Notes under the pieces: model-generated
Database searches by the model: none
What the model was told of the DNA's origin: nothing
The model's input: only the letters and a program-made list of their open reading frames with translations
Assembly (NCBI RefSeq): GCF_013179805.1
Contig: NZ_SRRZ01000059.1
Location: forward strand, 1-44,353
From: Microcoleus asticus IPMA8
GTDB taxonomy: Bacteria > Cyanobacteriota > Cyanobacteriia > Cyanobacteriales > Microcoleaceae
Direction: 5' to 3'
Length of the DNA: 44,353 nucleotides
Shown here: one piece after another, positions 1-8,934 of the stretch
Layout: every line of letters starts with the position of its first letter
How positions within the stretch are numbered: the first letter of the stretch is position 1
Translations under genes and position numbers: made by a program

Positions 1-260
1 TGGTGATTTTGAGCCAACATTCTCATGAAACTAATGATCGATCGAACCCTCGATCGATTTATGAATGATTTGCGATCGCTATATATGTCAAATTCTGCAA
101 TAAAGTTATCCGAACTATTAGGAGAAAACGGAAGAGTTTTATCACTGCGGTAGCCAAGAGCAAAGAACAAATTACGGGCGTTATCGGCAAGTTTTCCCTT
201 GGCAAAACTGTTTAAAGCTTGGTTAATAGATGCTTTGGCTTGTTGTTCGCTGACGCTCAT
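1..260 (-). CDS. 5' part of a gene coupled to the PLD-helicase (possible Eco57I-like DNA methylase)
   Basis: An open frame of 86 codons starts with ATG at 260-258 and runs off the left edge. The start overlaps the stop of the upstream helicase as ATGA, so the two are translationally coupled. The visible protein begins MSVSEQQAKASINQALNSF and continues with LFFALGYRSDKTLPFSPNS. That short stretch reminds me of the N-terminus of Eco57I-type restriction-modification methylases, but no catalytic motif lies inside the window, so this is a guess from position and a faint resemblance. The coupling to a PLD/SNF2 protein makes a restriction or defence role likely. No frameshift or stop is seen. Confidence 0.55.
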   Translation of the reverse strand, partial: MSVSEQQAKASINQALNSFAKGKLADNARNLFFALGYRSDKTLPFSPNSSDNFIAEFDIYSDRKSFINRSRVRSIISFMRMLAQNH

Positions 261-3200
261 TTAATTACCAGCCAGGTAATCAGTTCAAAATCAGTTGTTG
301 CTTTAACCTGATGCGCTTGTTCAACCAACACAGCACTGCGACTAGACAGCAGATTTCCGATGAGCCGCTTGTTGTAAATACCTGCAATTGAATCAACCGC
401 GCGCTTAAGCAGATCGTTATACAAACTCATATCAAATCCGTTATTAGTTTGTCGATCGAACAAGTTGCACAACTCTTCATAGGGAACAGTACACCCCGCG
501 CACAGCAACTGATATATTTCAAGTATTTGTTTGGGTTGAGCAAAAGTTAATCGCACTTCCTTATTTTCTCGAACGTAAACTAAAAAGTATGGTTGCAGCG
601 GGTTGACGGTTTTATTATCAAGAAAATCGCCTTTTTGTTTGAGGCAAAAAATTACGCCGGGAGCAATTATCGGGTACTCCGAGTTAGTTGGAACTACTGC
701 ATAGAGTCCTAAAGGGGCATCTTGGAGTAGTTTGCGGTTGCTCTCAATGTATTTGGCTAGTTCCATTCGGAAATCATCGAGAGTGAATTCCGTTAGGGCT
801 ACACTCTCGGTGAAATCTTCGAGATCCAGCACCTCCTCTTTCAATCGCAGCAACTGCTTGTCGCGGTATTTCAAATCACTCTCAATCAGTTCTTGAATCT
901 CCTTTGCCTCCAGCAGGTTATCTTCAAATGTACCAGCCATGTCTGCTAAAGCCATCCGTGCTTCTACTCGATTTTTCAGATTGATGTATTCATCCAAGTC
1001 TTCTGTCGGCCAAAAATTGATTAATTGTACCGTGTGGTTGGGGCTGCCAATGCGATCGCACCTACCGAACCGCTGGATAATTCGGACTGGGTTCCAGTGT
1101 ATGTCGTAGTTAATCAGATAATCACAATCTTGTAAATTTTGCCCTTCTGAAATACAATCTGTGGCAATTAATAAATCAATCTCGCCGTCTTGTTGCATAG
1201 ATGGAATTTGGGCGCGTTTCTTGGCGAAAGGCGAAAAATTTGTCAGGATGTGATTGAACTCGTTTTTGCCAAAGGTAGTCTTATTTGCCGCCGATCCCCC
1301 AGTGACCAAAGCTAAGTTAATTTTCAATTCTATTCTTGCCCATTCCCGCAATCCTTCGTAGAGATAGACTGCCGTATCTGCAAACGCAGTAAAGACTAAA
1401 ACCTTGCGATTTGGTTGGCCATGCTTGTTAGTTGTAGGATGCTTAACTTTCTCGGCGATCAGTTCTTTTAACTCAGCCAGCTTGGCATCGCGTTCAACAG
1501 AAATGCTTTGGGCAGAATTGTAAATTTTTTTAAGCTGTTCCTTGTCGCGTTTCAGGTCTTTTAACCAGGTTTCGACATCAAGGTGTGCCATTTTAACTTT
1601 TAGCTTGCCAACCTCCCACGCCGCTCGTAAATCCTCGTCTTCTTCTGCCTCGCACTCTAAATCATTGAAATCAATTTCCGCGTTTTCGTCTTGCCAATTC
1701 CTGAAAAATTCGAGTCGTTTTTGTAACTCTGATATTTTGTCAATAGTCCGCTGCATTGTGATAGCGAAGGAATTCACCGAGCTTTCCAGGCGTTTCAAAA
1801 AATTAACCTTTATCATGCCGATCAGAGAGCGTTCCCGATCGCTCTGTTTGAAATTTCGCACTCTTTTATTTTCATAAGCCGAACGGTATGGCGACAGGAC
1901 ATACTTTGAAGGGTTGAATAGCGAGAGTTGATATTTAGAAATTTCGCAGTTAAGCTGTTCGTAGGACATGAACTCACCCTTTAGGTCAATCTCAGGAAAT
2001 ACGGAGATGGGTTTGAGCCGTTCTGGAAAGCCGCCTAATTGGGCGATCGCATCTTTATAGTATTTTTGAATGTGCTTGCGAGATCGTGCGATCGTCAATT
2101 GGTCAAGCAGTTTGAAAAAAGCAGAACTTAGTTCTTCCAGCAGTTCGCTAGTTTTGCGATCACGACTTTTCTTGGCCCACTTGGTAAATTTCCCCTGAGC
2201 ATCAGCTAGTGTATCGCGCAGACTGGCAATTCCCAGCGATTCGCTAAAGGCAGCATCGCGACCTTCTGTGATAAAATAAAGTTGATTCCGCAAATCCTTT
2301 AAATCATTGTTAACCGGAGTTGCTGATAAGAGTAGCACCTTAGTTTGGACACCGCTCTTGATAATATCATCCATCAGCCTTTCGTAACGGCTCTTTCTAA
2401 TTAGATTGCCAAATTCGTCCCGTTTAATCTTGAGGTTGTTGCGAAAATTGTGGGATTCATCAATAACTACCAAGTCATAGTTACCCCAATTAAACGTTTC
2501 TAAATTAATGTCCCCAGACCAACCGGAATCGCGACTCAGATCTGTGTGAGATAGGACTGTATAGTTAAAGCGGTCTTTAATAAAAGGATTGAGTTCGCTA
2601 TTGTTCTGTGCTAGATATACAGTCCAATTCTCGCGGAGTTTTTTGGGACACAGAACCAAAACTTTTTCATTCCGCCGTTCAAAATATTGAATAACCGCTA
2701 GAGCTTCAAATGTTTTCCCTAAACCAACGCTGTCAGCAATAATACACCCGTTATATCGTCGGATTTTATTGAGGGCGGCCTTAACTCCGTCTTTTTGAAA
2801 TTCAAATAGAGATTTCCAGATTTCTGTATCAAATAGGTGTATCTGTTCGCTGATAATATCGCTTTTCTCTAGGTCATCTAGAAAAGTCTCGAAGATATGA
2901 AACAGAGTTTTGTAGTAGATAAACTCAGGAGTATTATTCTGGTAAAGTTGCTCTAGGTACAGCAGCACATCTTGTTTGACATCTTCGATGAGTTCGGCAT
3001 CATTCCAGAGTTCATCAAACCAGACTTTAAGGTCGCGGGTATCACGTTTACTATCTACTTCTAGATTGAGTTCAATATTGTTATATTTCGTACCTAATCC
3101 CAGTCCCCGCACGGTAAAATTAGAACTGCCCATAATAGCATTTTCCGTTCCGTTATGAGCAATGTGATACATTTTGCCGTGCAGTAAATTAGATTGCTTT

Positions 3201-3556
3201 ACCGACCGTATCTGTACTTTCTTCTCAATCCATTCTGCACATTCTTTTGCAACCCGCTTTTGCTGCAACCGATTCTGTAGCTGCAAGCCCTGATCCTCAA
3301 TTTGGAACGCCTTTTTATCGGTTTTACTGGGGTCAAGAGACTTGATGAAGCGCGGTTCGCCAAAGAGAAATTTCAAGCTTTTAATACCTAGAAGTTGTTC
3401 CTTCAAAGCATCAAAAGCATAAATTGTAAAGTAAGCAGAAACAATTGACAAGGTTGAGTTTTCCTCGACCTTGGCTTTCAAAAAATCGCCCACAGTGCCG
3501 CGGTGGCGGTTGTCTCTAATTGCCGACTTTGGGAGAGAAGAATCATGCTGCGACAT
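257..3556 (-). CDS. PLD-nuclease/SNF2-type helicase, restriction-like
   Basis: A 1099-residue protein. An N-terminal phospholipase-D-like nuclease domain is marked by HGK at residues 126-128 and GSSNF at 143-147; the aspartate of a classical HKD motif is not at its usual place. A superfamily 2 (SNF2-like) helicase follows: Walker A ADSVGLGKT (274-282), DESHN (366-370), SATP (411-414), then an acidic coiled insertion around 600-700, and motifs V and VI near 799-836 (ATDCISEGQNLQD; QRFGRCDRIGS). About 260 residues after that match nothing I recognise and could hold target recognition. The order nuclease-helicase-C-terminal domain resembles SauUSI-type type IV restriction enzymes, though the coupled downstream gene suggests a two-gene system. 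The start at 3556 follows a short intergenic region. Helicase and PLD calls are strong; the biological role is inferred. Confidence 0.9.
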   Translation of the reverse strand: MSQHDSSLPKSAIRDNRHRGTVGDFLKAKVEENSTLSIVSAYFTIYAFDALKEQLLGIKSLKFLFGEPRFIKSLDPSKTDKKAFQIEDQGLQLQNRLQQKRVAKECAEWIEKKVQIRSVKQSNLLHGKMYHIAHNGTENAIMGSSNFTVRGLGLGTKYNNIELNLEVDSKRDTRDLKVWFDELWNDAELIEDVKQDVLLYLEQLYQNNTPEFIYYKTLFHIFETFLDDLEKSDIISEQIHLFDTEIWKSLFEFQKDGVKAALNKIRRYNGCIIADSVGLGKTFEALAVIQYFERRNEKVLVLCPKKLRENWTVYLAQNNSELNPFIKDRFNYTVLSHTDLSRDSGWSGDINLETFNWGNYDLVVIDESHNFRNNLKIKRDEFGNLIRKSRYERLMDDIIKSGVQTKVLLLSATPVNNDLKDLRNQLYFITEGRDAAFSESLGIASLRDTLADAQGKFTKWAKKSRDRKTSELLEELSSAFFKLLDQLTIARSRKHIQKYYKDAIAQLGGFPERLKPISVFPEIDLKGEFMSYEQLNCEISKYQLSLFNPSKYVLSPYRSAYENKRVRNFKQSDRERSLIGMIKVNFLKRLESSVNSFAITMQRTIDKISELQKRLEFFRNWQDENAEIDFNDLECEAEEDEDLRAAWEVGKLKVKMAHLDVETWLKDLKRDKEQLKKIYNSAQSISVERDAKLAELKELIAEKVKHPTTNKHGQPNRKVLVFTAFADTAVYLYEGLREWARIELKINLALVTGGSAANKTTFGKNEFNHILTNFSPFAKKRAQIPSMQQDGEIDLLIATDCISEGQNLQDCDYLINYDIHWNPVRIIQRFGRCDRIGSPNHTVQLINFWPTEDLDEYINLKNRVEARMALADMAGTFEDNLLEAKEIQELIESDLKYRDKQLLRLKEEVLDLEDFTESVALTEFTLDDFRMELAKYIESNRKLLQDAPLGLYAVVPTNSEYPIIAPGVIFCLKQKGDFLDNKTVNPLQPYFLVYVRENKEVRLTFAQPKQILEIYQLLCAGCTVPYEELCNLFDRQTNNGFDMSLYNDLLKRAVDSIAGIYNKRLIGNLLSSRSAVLVEQAHQVKATTDFELITWLVIK

Positions 3557-3615
3557 AGCCTACCTTTATGCGGTTTTTGCACTTGGCTATATTCTACATC
3601 TTCCACAATTCTCAA

Positions 3616-3637
3616 GAACAGGCAAGATGCCTGTTCC
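3616..3637. repeat. Palindromic intergenic repeat (GAACAGGC type)
   Basis: A perfect 8-bp inverted repeat GAACAGGC-aagat-GCCTGTTC lies between the helicase start and the aarF 3' end. A related hairpin with AACAGGC/GCCTGTT arms occurs at 42475-42494, so this looks like an interspersed repeat family. No T-run follows on either strand, so it is not an obvious terminator. Confidence 0.6.
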
Positions 3638-3661
3638 ACAACACATACCGATATTGTACAA

Positions 3662-5314
3662 TCAACTGCGCAAACGCCCCGATCGCAGAATGCTAATAAT
3701 CAACCAAAAACCCAAAAAACTCGCCGCCCCAAACAAACCAGTGCTCAGAAAAGATAGCTGAGAAGTTTGCGCATTAGAAGAAATAATTGCAGCCCCTATA
3801 ATCAGCGAACCCACAACAATACTAAAAGAAAGTCGGTTCGCAGAATCCCCCAGAGTGCGGCGTAGCGGATCGAGTTCTTTTAGTGTCAAGTTCCACTTCA
3901 AAGTTTCCGAAGTAACCCGGTCTAAAAGCACTTCCACCTGTCGCGGAGATTGCAAAGATAAGCTTTTGAGATCCAGGGCAGTTCTCAGCAGAGCTTGCAC
4001 CGGGTCATCTCCTAATAACTGACGCCGAAACATATCGGTCATCAGCGGTTTCACCTGCTCTACAATATTAAACCGCGGATTAAAAGAGCGCGCCAGTCCT
4101 TCCAAATTAGCTAGAGTTTTTGCATACAAACCGAGATTGCTGGGCAGCCGAATTTTATTTTTTCTGGTGATTTCCAGCACCTCATAAAAAATTTCCGACA
4201 AGTTCATTTGCGACAAGCTCACATTGTAATACTTGCGCAGCATTCGAGCCAAATCGTTCTCTAGATTAACTAAACTTGTAGGCTGAGCAAATTCTGCCAT
4301 TTCCAAAGTTAATTGAGCGCAGCGCTGAGCGTCTAAATCGACAATTGACAGCAACATTTCTGTCAAATTTTGCTGAGTGCGCGGGTCTAACCTGCCGACC
4401 ATGCCGCAGTCCAGCAAAGCTATCCGGCCGTCTTTGAGATAAAATAAATTGCCGGGATGCGGGTCTGCGTGAAAAAATCCGTCGATGTACAACTGCTGGA
4501 AGAAAACGCGGCAAAGCAGCGTTGTAATCTCTTCGCGTTCGGCATTTACATCTCCTTTGTGGCGAATTCCTTGCAAATCGCCTAACAAAATCGGGACTCC
4601 GTTCAGCCACTCCATTACTAAGAGTTTTTTTGTAGTTAACTCCCAGTTAATTTCTGGTAAGACAACTTGTGTGGGGTCAAACCAGCGACTTTTAGATAAA
4701 TTGCGGCGCAGTTCGTCTGTGTAGCTGGCTTCTTGAATGAAGTCTAGTTCTGCACGCAGGGCGATCGCAAATTCTTCTGCTAAGGCGACAATATCGTATT
4801 GTTGACCGAACTCTGTGAGCATCACAAGTTCTGCCAAACCTCGGAGCACGGCTATGTCTTGTTCGATGACAATATCAATACCGGGGCGCTGAACTTTGAG
4901 GGCGACTTCGCGGCCGTCTTTTAAAGTAGCTTTGTGGGTTTGGGCGATAGAACCTGCGGCGACGGCTTCAGTGTTAAATTTGGCGAAGGTATTTTCGAGA
5001 GATTGTGTGAGTTCCTGGCGGACGATTGCTTCTACTTGCGACCACGGTACGGGCGGCACTTCCGCTTGCAGCGTGGAGAGGATTTCGATGTAGCTGGCCG
5101 GTAAAAGGTCGGGACGGGTGCTCAGCAATTGCCCTAATTTGACAAAAACTGGGCCTAATTCGACGAGGATATTGCGGAGAACTGCTGGAGTTGGGAGACT
5201 GGGTGCGTCGGTTTTGCGACCGGTTAGGAGGCTTTTCATGTAGTCCCAACCGTTGCGGAAGACGACCTCTAGAATTTCTCCTTTGCGAGAAGTGTTTTGA
5301 ACTAGGCTGAACAA
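3662..5314 (-). CDS. AarF/ABC1/UbiB family atypical kinase
   Basis: A 550-residue ABC1-family protein. The family-specific KxGQ motif is at residues 59-62 (VKLGQLLSTRPDLLP), the alanine-rich loop AAGS at 119-122, the likely ATP-contacting lysine near 140, the catalytic-loop HADPHPGN at 282-289, and the metal-binding DCG at 302-304. Two hydrophobic segments near the C-terminus (about 500-545) should anchor it in a membrane. Bacterial and plastid relatives support prenylquinone metabolism. No ATG fits. The TTG at 5314-5312 is preceded by GGAGG with a 4-base gap on the minus strand, and homologues begin at the same point, so TTG is my choice. A diverged second copy of its 5' end and upstream region lies at 9397-9691. 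Confidence 0.9.
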   Translation of the reverse strand: MFSLVQNTSRKGEILEVVFRNGWDYMKSLLTGRKTDAPSLPTPAVLRNILVELGPVFVKLGQLLSTRPDLLPASYIEILSTLQAEVPPVPWSQVEAIVRQELTQSLENTFAKFNTEAVAAGSIAQTHKATLKDGREVALKVQRPGIDIVIEQDIAVLRGLAELVMLTEFGQQYDIVALAEEFAIALRAELDFIQEASYTDELRRNLSKSRWFDPTQVVLPEINWELTTKKLLVMEWLNGVPILLGDLQGIRHKGDVNAEREEITTLLCRVFFQQLYIDGFFHADPHPGNLFYLKDGRIALLDCGMVGRLDPRTQQNLTEMLLSIVDLDAQRCAQLTLEMAEFAQPTSLVNLENDLARMLRKYYNVSLSQMNLSEIFYEVLEITRKNKIRLPSNLGLYAKTLANLEGLARSFNPRFNIVEQVKPLMTDMFRRQLLGDDPVQALLRTALDLKSLSLQSPRQVEVLLDRVTSETLKWNLTLKELDPLRRTLGDSANRLSFSIVVGSLIIGAAIISSNAQTSQLSFLSTGLFGAASFLGFWLIISILRSGRLRS

Positions 5315-5526
5315 GGGGCCTCCGGGTCGATCGGGTTTAAGGGCAATATAACTACTAGGATAGCGCTGTTAACCAAGCTGACCAGTGTCTTGAGGAATAA
5401 CTTAGGGGAAGTGCGATCGAATTTTGGGGTGTGGGAGGGAGGGGCGATCGGTTTTTGGCTTTGGCATTACTCTTCATAGTAATATACATTTCAAGCAGAC
5501 TTAATATTTTTATAATTAAAATTTTT
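5234..5526. repeat. aarF 5' end plus upstream DNA, copy 1 of a duplication
   Basis: This stretch covers the first 27 or so codons of aarF and about 210 bp upstream. It aligns along its length with 9397-9691 in the same orientation. Matches are nearly continuous over the coding part and over the stretch after it (cgatcgggtttaagggcaat). They become patchier in the G-rich part and resume at ttttggctttggcattac and the AT-rich tail. This copy sits on the intact gene and is presumably the parent. Confidence 0.85.
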
Positions 5527-5588
5527 ACCTCATAATTTTTAATTTTATAATTAAAGTAAATATTCTGATTTAGGAAGAGATCAAAAAG

Positions 5589-6126
5589 ATGAGTGCCGTT
5601 GATATAATATTTACTATTCCTGACTAGATTAATCAAGGTTTAGAAAGTGCGAAGTATGTACGAGTTGGCGGTGTGATTCGGGATGCACAGAAGCAGCCGC
5701 CTGAAATAGTTGCTATGTTGCGTGAAGTAAACCCTAATCTTTCTCAAGTATCAACCCTACTATCTCAGTCTACAGCGGTTAGAAGAAATTGAACAACGCT
5801 TGAAGCGAATTGAGCATAAAATAGACCTGAGTTTTTATGCTGATTTCCGTGAAGCTCTCAAAACTGCACAAAATGCCTTTACAATGGAAAAATATGATAA
5901 CCGTAGAGCGTTTGCAATCCAGGGTGTTTCGCGATCGAACAACGCTCAAGAGATTTACAAAGATTACACTCTTACAGCATTTGATAATCAGATACAGGTT
6001 GCTGATGAATATTTTTATTGTTTGTTTTTAGCTTATGTAGCTGAACTCCTTTGCTACTTATTATAATTAGAAGAAATCGCAGTGAAGATAATTTCATATA
6101 AGTTCAAAATATTTGGCATCCCCTAG
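5589..6126 (+). pseudogene. Broken cyanobacterial hypothetical protein (two nonsense codons, one frameshift)
   Basis: The frame from ATG 5589 reads MSAVDIIFTIPD, meets TAG at 5625 where a tryptophan codon (TGG) is likely ancestral, then continues INQGLESAKYVRVGGVIRD up to about 5775. There the sense shifts by one base into the frame that reads LQRLEEIEQRLKRIEHKID and onward to a TAA at 6064. In the same frame LEEIAVK follows that stop. The joined product resembles a family of cyanobacterial proteins of unknown function with a coiled region (IEQRLKRIEHKIDLSFYADF) and a helical domain. Segments between the frameshift and the coiled region seem deleted relative to relatives as I remember them. 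Promoter DNA upstream lies in the duplicated block shared with aarF. Confidence 0.75.
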
Positions 6127-6246
6127 TTGTAAAATATCTTTAAAAGATGTTGCCCTCTGTCGATTCCGCAGAGTGGAATAAGTTGATTGAGAAACAGCCT
6201 AAAGTATTTTTACCAGAAAGCGACTGGCGATTAAATAAAATCCCAA

Positions 6247-6402
6247 TCAAGTGGGAACAATTGCGATATCCCATTTAGGCAGGATGGAGGAGCGATGGCA
6301 GAAGCGGAGGTACTTTTTTAGTTCCTGAGATGGAACCTTAATCCCTTTTTCATAGGTCGTTTCTAGCAAATGTACAATTGGTTTGAGTCCCTTCCACGTC
6401 AT
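6247..6402 (-). pseudogene. C-terminal remnant of an ISAzo13-family transposase
   Basis: The last 51 residues before the stop at 6249-6247 contain MTWKGLKPIVHLLE, TYEKGIKVPSQEL and ILPKWDIAIVPT. This matches the conserved C-terminal block of ISAzo13-type transposases (TWKG...Y..G.K....LPGL.KW). The sequence upstream on the same strand (6403-6582) is open but shows none of the expected catalytic-domain motifs, so only the tail survives. It overlaps no intact gene and lies next to the pseudogene at 5589-6126, marking a decayed insertion site. Confidence 0.65.
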
Positions 6403-6614
6403 ATTTGCAGCCGAGTTGACCGCTTGCGGCTTCCCGTTAACTTTTGGGCTGCATCGAGGAATGTCGCGAATCATTGCATCACTCAGCATCTTCTGGCTTT
6501 TTTGCGATCTAAAGAGGAGAGGCAATAGCCAATCGTGGCATTGCCTCTCCTCTATTGGGCCTGGGACTTTATTTTTTCCCAAGTCCCCAACTATTAACCG
6601 TTCCTAAATAAGCA
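6279..6614. other. Gene-free stretch with transposase remnant and hairpins
   Basis: No intact gene. It holds the 5' part of the ISAzo13 tail, unassigned open sequence to 6582, the long hairpin at 6513-6553, and a second 7-bp inverted repeat GGGACTT/AAGTCCC at 6563-6587 just downstream of the secreted-protein gene stop at 6615. Confidence 0.6.
6513..6553. repeat. Strong 14-bp hairpin, possible terminator
   Basis: Perfect arms agaggagaggcaat (6513-6526) and attgcctctcctct (6540-6553) enclose an inner GCCA-atcg-TGGC stem. It lies 3' of the minus-strand gene ending at 6615 but has no clear T-run on the minus strand. It could be a transcript-end structure or a mobile-element end. Confidence 0.6.
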
Positions 6615-7241
6615 TTAATCAATCAGTTGCGGCGTAGGAACTTGTGCATTAATCTGGGCCTGAGAAAACGAGGGCAGGGTCCAAGTTGTCTCACCCGCTT
6701 TAAAAACTTTAGCAGGGGCAACATTCAATTGAATACCACCCGTTGCTGCATTCGTTGTAGCAACTAGCTGCGTACCATCTACAACCTTAATAGCAACCGG
6801 TTCAGCCAAAGAAAGTGGCTCAGTCGCCGGGCCTAAAGTAGCTTGAGTCTCTGCTGGCAAGTAAATACCATCGCAATCCCAATCATCATCTGTAATCTCA
6901 CCGGCTGCCAGGAAATAAAGTTGCGTCGGCGATTTTTTCGGCTTATTCGCATAAACTGCCAGCGTTTGCCCAGTTTCATTACGACACTGAGCCCGCTTTT
7001 TAGCAGTTTCGATCACGTACTTCTGCATTTGCAATTCTCCCAACCGCTGTTGGTACTGCTCAGGCGTATAACCCGCAGTGGAAGGATCGCTCTGAGCTGA
7101 CAAAAGTTGATTCAATTCCTGTGTCACTTCCGCATAGTCAGCCCCCTTTGTGAAATCCTTGCCGGCCCAAGAAGGTTGAGCTACAGCTAAGTTTACGAAA
7201 AGCACTAAAGCCACCAGAATTACTTTGAAAAACTTGCTCAT
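6615..7241 (-). CDS. Secreted conserved protein of unknown function
   Basis: A 208-residue protein with a clear Sec signal peptide (residues about 1-26, MSKFFKVILVALVLFVNLAV, cleavage near SWA-G). The mature part is helical and Q-rich at 40-80 (EYQQRL-like repeats of Q/L), with two cysteines (CRNETGQT; DDDWDCDGIYLP) and an acidic DDDWDCDG patch, then a beta-rich tail. I recognise no named domain. It is likely periplasmic or lumenal. The gene is transcribed away from the CadD-type gene, and a terminator hairpin at 7289-7340 separates them, so it probably has its own promoter in 7242-7288. Function unknown. Confidence 0.8.
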   Translation of the reverse strand: MSKFFKVILVALVLFVNLAVAQPSWAGKDFTKGADYAEVTQELNQLLSAQSDPSTAGYTPEQYQQRLGELQMQKYVIETAKKRAQCRNETGQTLAVYANKPKKSPTQLYFLAAGEITDDDWDCDGIYLPAETQATLGPATEPLSLAEPVAIKVVDGTQLVATTNAATGGIQLNVAPAKVFKAGETTWTLPSFSQAQINAQVPTPQLID

Positions 7242-7279
7242 TTTTGTTGTCCTTTGTGTAAGAAATCAGAGTTTGTTCT

Positions 7280-7341
7280 TATAAAACCCCTCCACTTTGC
7301 TGAAATTATAAATTATTTTACAACTTCAGCAAAGTGGAGGA
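7280..7341 (-). terminator. Rho-independent terminator of the CadD-type gene
   Basis: A perfect 16-bp inverted repeat, CCTCCACTTTGCTGAA (7289-7304) and its complement (7325-7340), has a 20-base AT-rich loop. Read on the minus strand it starts 11 bp after the stop codon at 7352 and is followed by GGTTTT. Confidence 0.75.
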
Positions 7342-7351
7342 AACTTGAACC

Positions 7352-8086
7352 CTAGTTTACCTCAAATTTTTCGATTTTAGGTGCAGTCTCTAACGATTGA
7401 TAAGTGTCTTTAAGCAATATCAGCAGCCACAAGCAACTGATAGCTAAAGTAACTACTGTTAAATCGCGATTCTCTAGAGTATGGCTATCGAGCAGGATCA
7501 GCGTACCCAGACCCATTAGAACGAAGGGAACAAGGGAATTACCGTAGCGGACAAGTAGGGTCGCGATCGCGCTCATGCGAGTTAGTTGATACGCCACATA
7601 ACACCAGACACCCACTAGCAAGAAAAAGACGCTCAGAATCACTAGCAGGCTATCCCAAGTGCAGTTGGCAAACAACGGGATATAAATCCCCACATTATCA
7701 CCTCCATTAGCAAATGTCACCGCAGCTACGCTATAAGTTTGTGGCGATAAAAGACTAGCAAAAATAGTGGATTGAGGCGAATCTGTAGCTGTATTTTCAT
7801 CATCAGCCTCTGTATCTCTATTTAGCAGGCGGCTGACTCCAATGGCAATTGGTACTAACCCCAACATCCCCACCCAAGGGCGCGGCACCATCATACAGCC
7901 AAAGAAGCTAGGAAGACTAAGCAGCACCAGTGCTGCGAACCCAAGATATTGTCCTGTAACAATGTGTTGCCGTCTAAAAACAGCATTGACTTGGGAAAAA
8001 AACAGCAGCAAGATGACAATATCATCTAAATTTGTGGCGGTGAAAGCTGTAAAACCTGTGGAAATAGCGGTAATGAAGGGGTTCAT
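7352..8086 (-). CDS. CadD-family cadmium resistance/cation transporter-like membrane protein
   Basis: A 244-residue integral membrane protein with about six hydrophobic segments. The N-terminus FTATNLDDIVILLLFFSQ is the CadD-family signature (ATNLDD), and a second half carries FANGGDNVGIYIPLF, the matching acidic membrane motif of this family. Staphylococcal CadD relatives export cadmium or related cations across the cytoplasmic membrane; substrate here is not proven. A hydrophilic acidic loop (NRDTEADDENTATDSPQ) splits the halves. It lies 143 bp downstream of the DUF1003 gene on the same strand and ends at a strong terminator, so the two could be co-transcribed. Confidence 0.8.
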   Translation of the reverse strand: MNPFITAISTGFTAFTATNLDDIVILLLFFSQVNAVFRRQHIVTGQYLGFAALVLLSLPSFFGCMMVPRPWVGMLGLVPIAIGVSRLLNRDTEADDENTATDSPQSTIFASLLSPQTYSVAAVTFANGGDNVGIYIPLFANCTWDSLLVILSVFFLLVGVWCYVAYQLTRMSAIATLLVRYGNSLVPFVLMGLGTLILLDSHTLENRDLTVVTLAISCLWLLILLKDTYQSLETAPKIEKFEVN

Positions 8087-8229
8087 ATCTAACTGCCTAG
8101 ATTGTGATGGTAGGATTGCTGGAAAAGTGCCGGAGATTAATTGATGTTGAGGAGTTTTATGTGTTAAAAATGTTACTTAACATATTGGCTAGACTGACGC
8201 TCTTATTCACTGATTAGTAACGTCGATTG

Positions 8230-8934
8230 TCACAGCTTGAAATAGGTTGACGCGGATACCGAATGTGTTAAGGGCTTTTGAGTAGGAAGTAAAATTGGCA
8301 TCACTTCTGCATATTTAGATGAGTCAAATTTCGATTTAAATACTTGGGGAAGTAGGATGGGAACCTCAGGCTTCTGCTTCCGATCGGAAGCAGACGGCTT
8401 AGCTGCTTCATTACCTTCGGTAATTGCCTTAACGGGGGCTGGCATCACCATCACTTTGATGGGACTGACAGATGGCTGTTGCTGATTGAGTTTTTCCATT
8501 AAGTCAGGAATGTGGTGGCTTAATCGATCGATCTTTTCGTGCAGTAATACCACATCGTGAGCCGCTTTGAGATTAACTTGATGATTGTAGAGATTTTGTT
8601 CGCGTTCGTCATCCGACTGGCGGTTTTGACTCATTAACACAATCGGTGCAGTGTAAGCAGAGGCAAAGGAGAATACTAAGTTGAGCAGGATGAAGGGCTG
8701 CTGATCCCAGTGAGGAAGGCCCGGTGTCAGGTTCGCGCCCACCCACCCCGCGAGGACTACTGTCTGTCCAATCAAAAACGGCCACGAACCCACTTTCGCT
8801 GCTAGGGTATCTGCTAAATGCTGTCCGCGAGTTAAGGCTTTTTCTTCTGGTTTTTGAAGGGTAAGCTGTAAAGGCATTTGATGGCTGGCGGTTTTCACTT
8901 TTGCATTAACGCTTTTGGATTGAGTGGATTTCAT
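8230..8934 (-). CDS. DUF1003 membrane protein
   Basis: A 234-residue protein from the ATG at 8934-8932. A GTG 12 bp further upstream is also open, but GTGAGG then sits where the ribosome-binding site of the ATG should be, so I prefer the ATG. The centre is a DUF1003 domain: ADTLAAKVGSWPFLIGQTVV, a transmembrane segment, PFILLNLVFSFASAYTAPIV and the typical MSQNRQSDDEREQNLYNHQVNLKA segment, followed by a short coiled coil (LHEKIDRLSHHIPDLMEKL). A low-complexity basic/proline tail follows. DUF1003 proteins are inner-membrane proteins of unknown function. Neighbour: CadD-type transporter downstream. Confidence 0.85.
   Translation of the reverse strand: MKSTQSKSVNAKVKTASHQMPLQLTLQKPEEKALTRGQHLADTLAAKVGSWPFLIGQTVVLAGWVGANLTPGLPHWDQQPFILLNLVFSFASAYTAPIVLMSQNRQSDDEREQNLYNHQVNLKAAHDVVLLHEKIDRLSHHIPDLMEKLNQQQPSVSPIKVMVMPAPVKAITEGNEAAKPSASDRKQKPEVPILLPQVFKSKFDSSKYAEVMPILLPTQKPLTHSVSASTYFKL

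Noticed and set aside
5355..5636. A 93-codon minus-strand open frame between aarF and the pseudogene
   Set aside because: AT-rich low-complexity peptide, overlaps the duplicated non-coding block, no family features.
6147..6278. A 43-codon plus-strand frame (MLPSVDSAEWNKLIEKQP) as the C-terminal end of the pseudogene at 5589
   Set aside because: Its last part overlaps the transposase remnant on the other strand, so it cannot all belong to the pseudogene; origin unclear.
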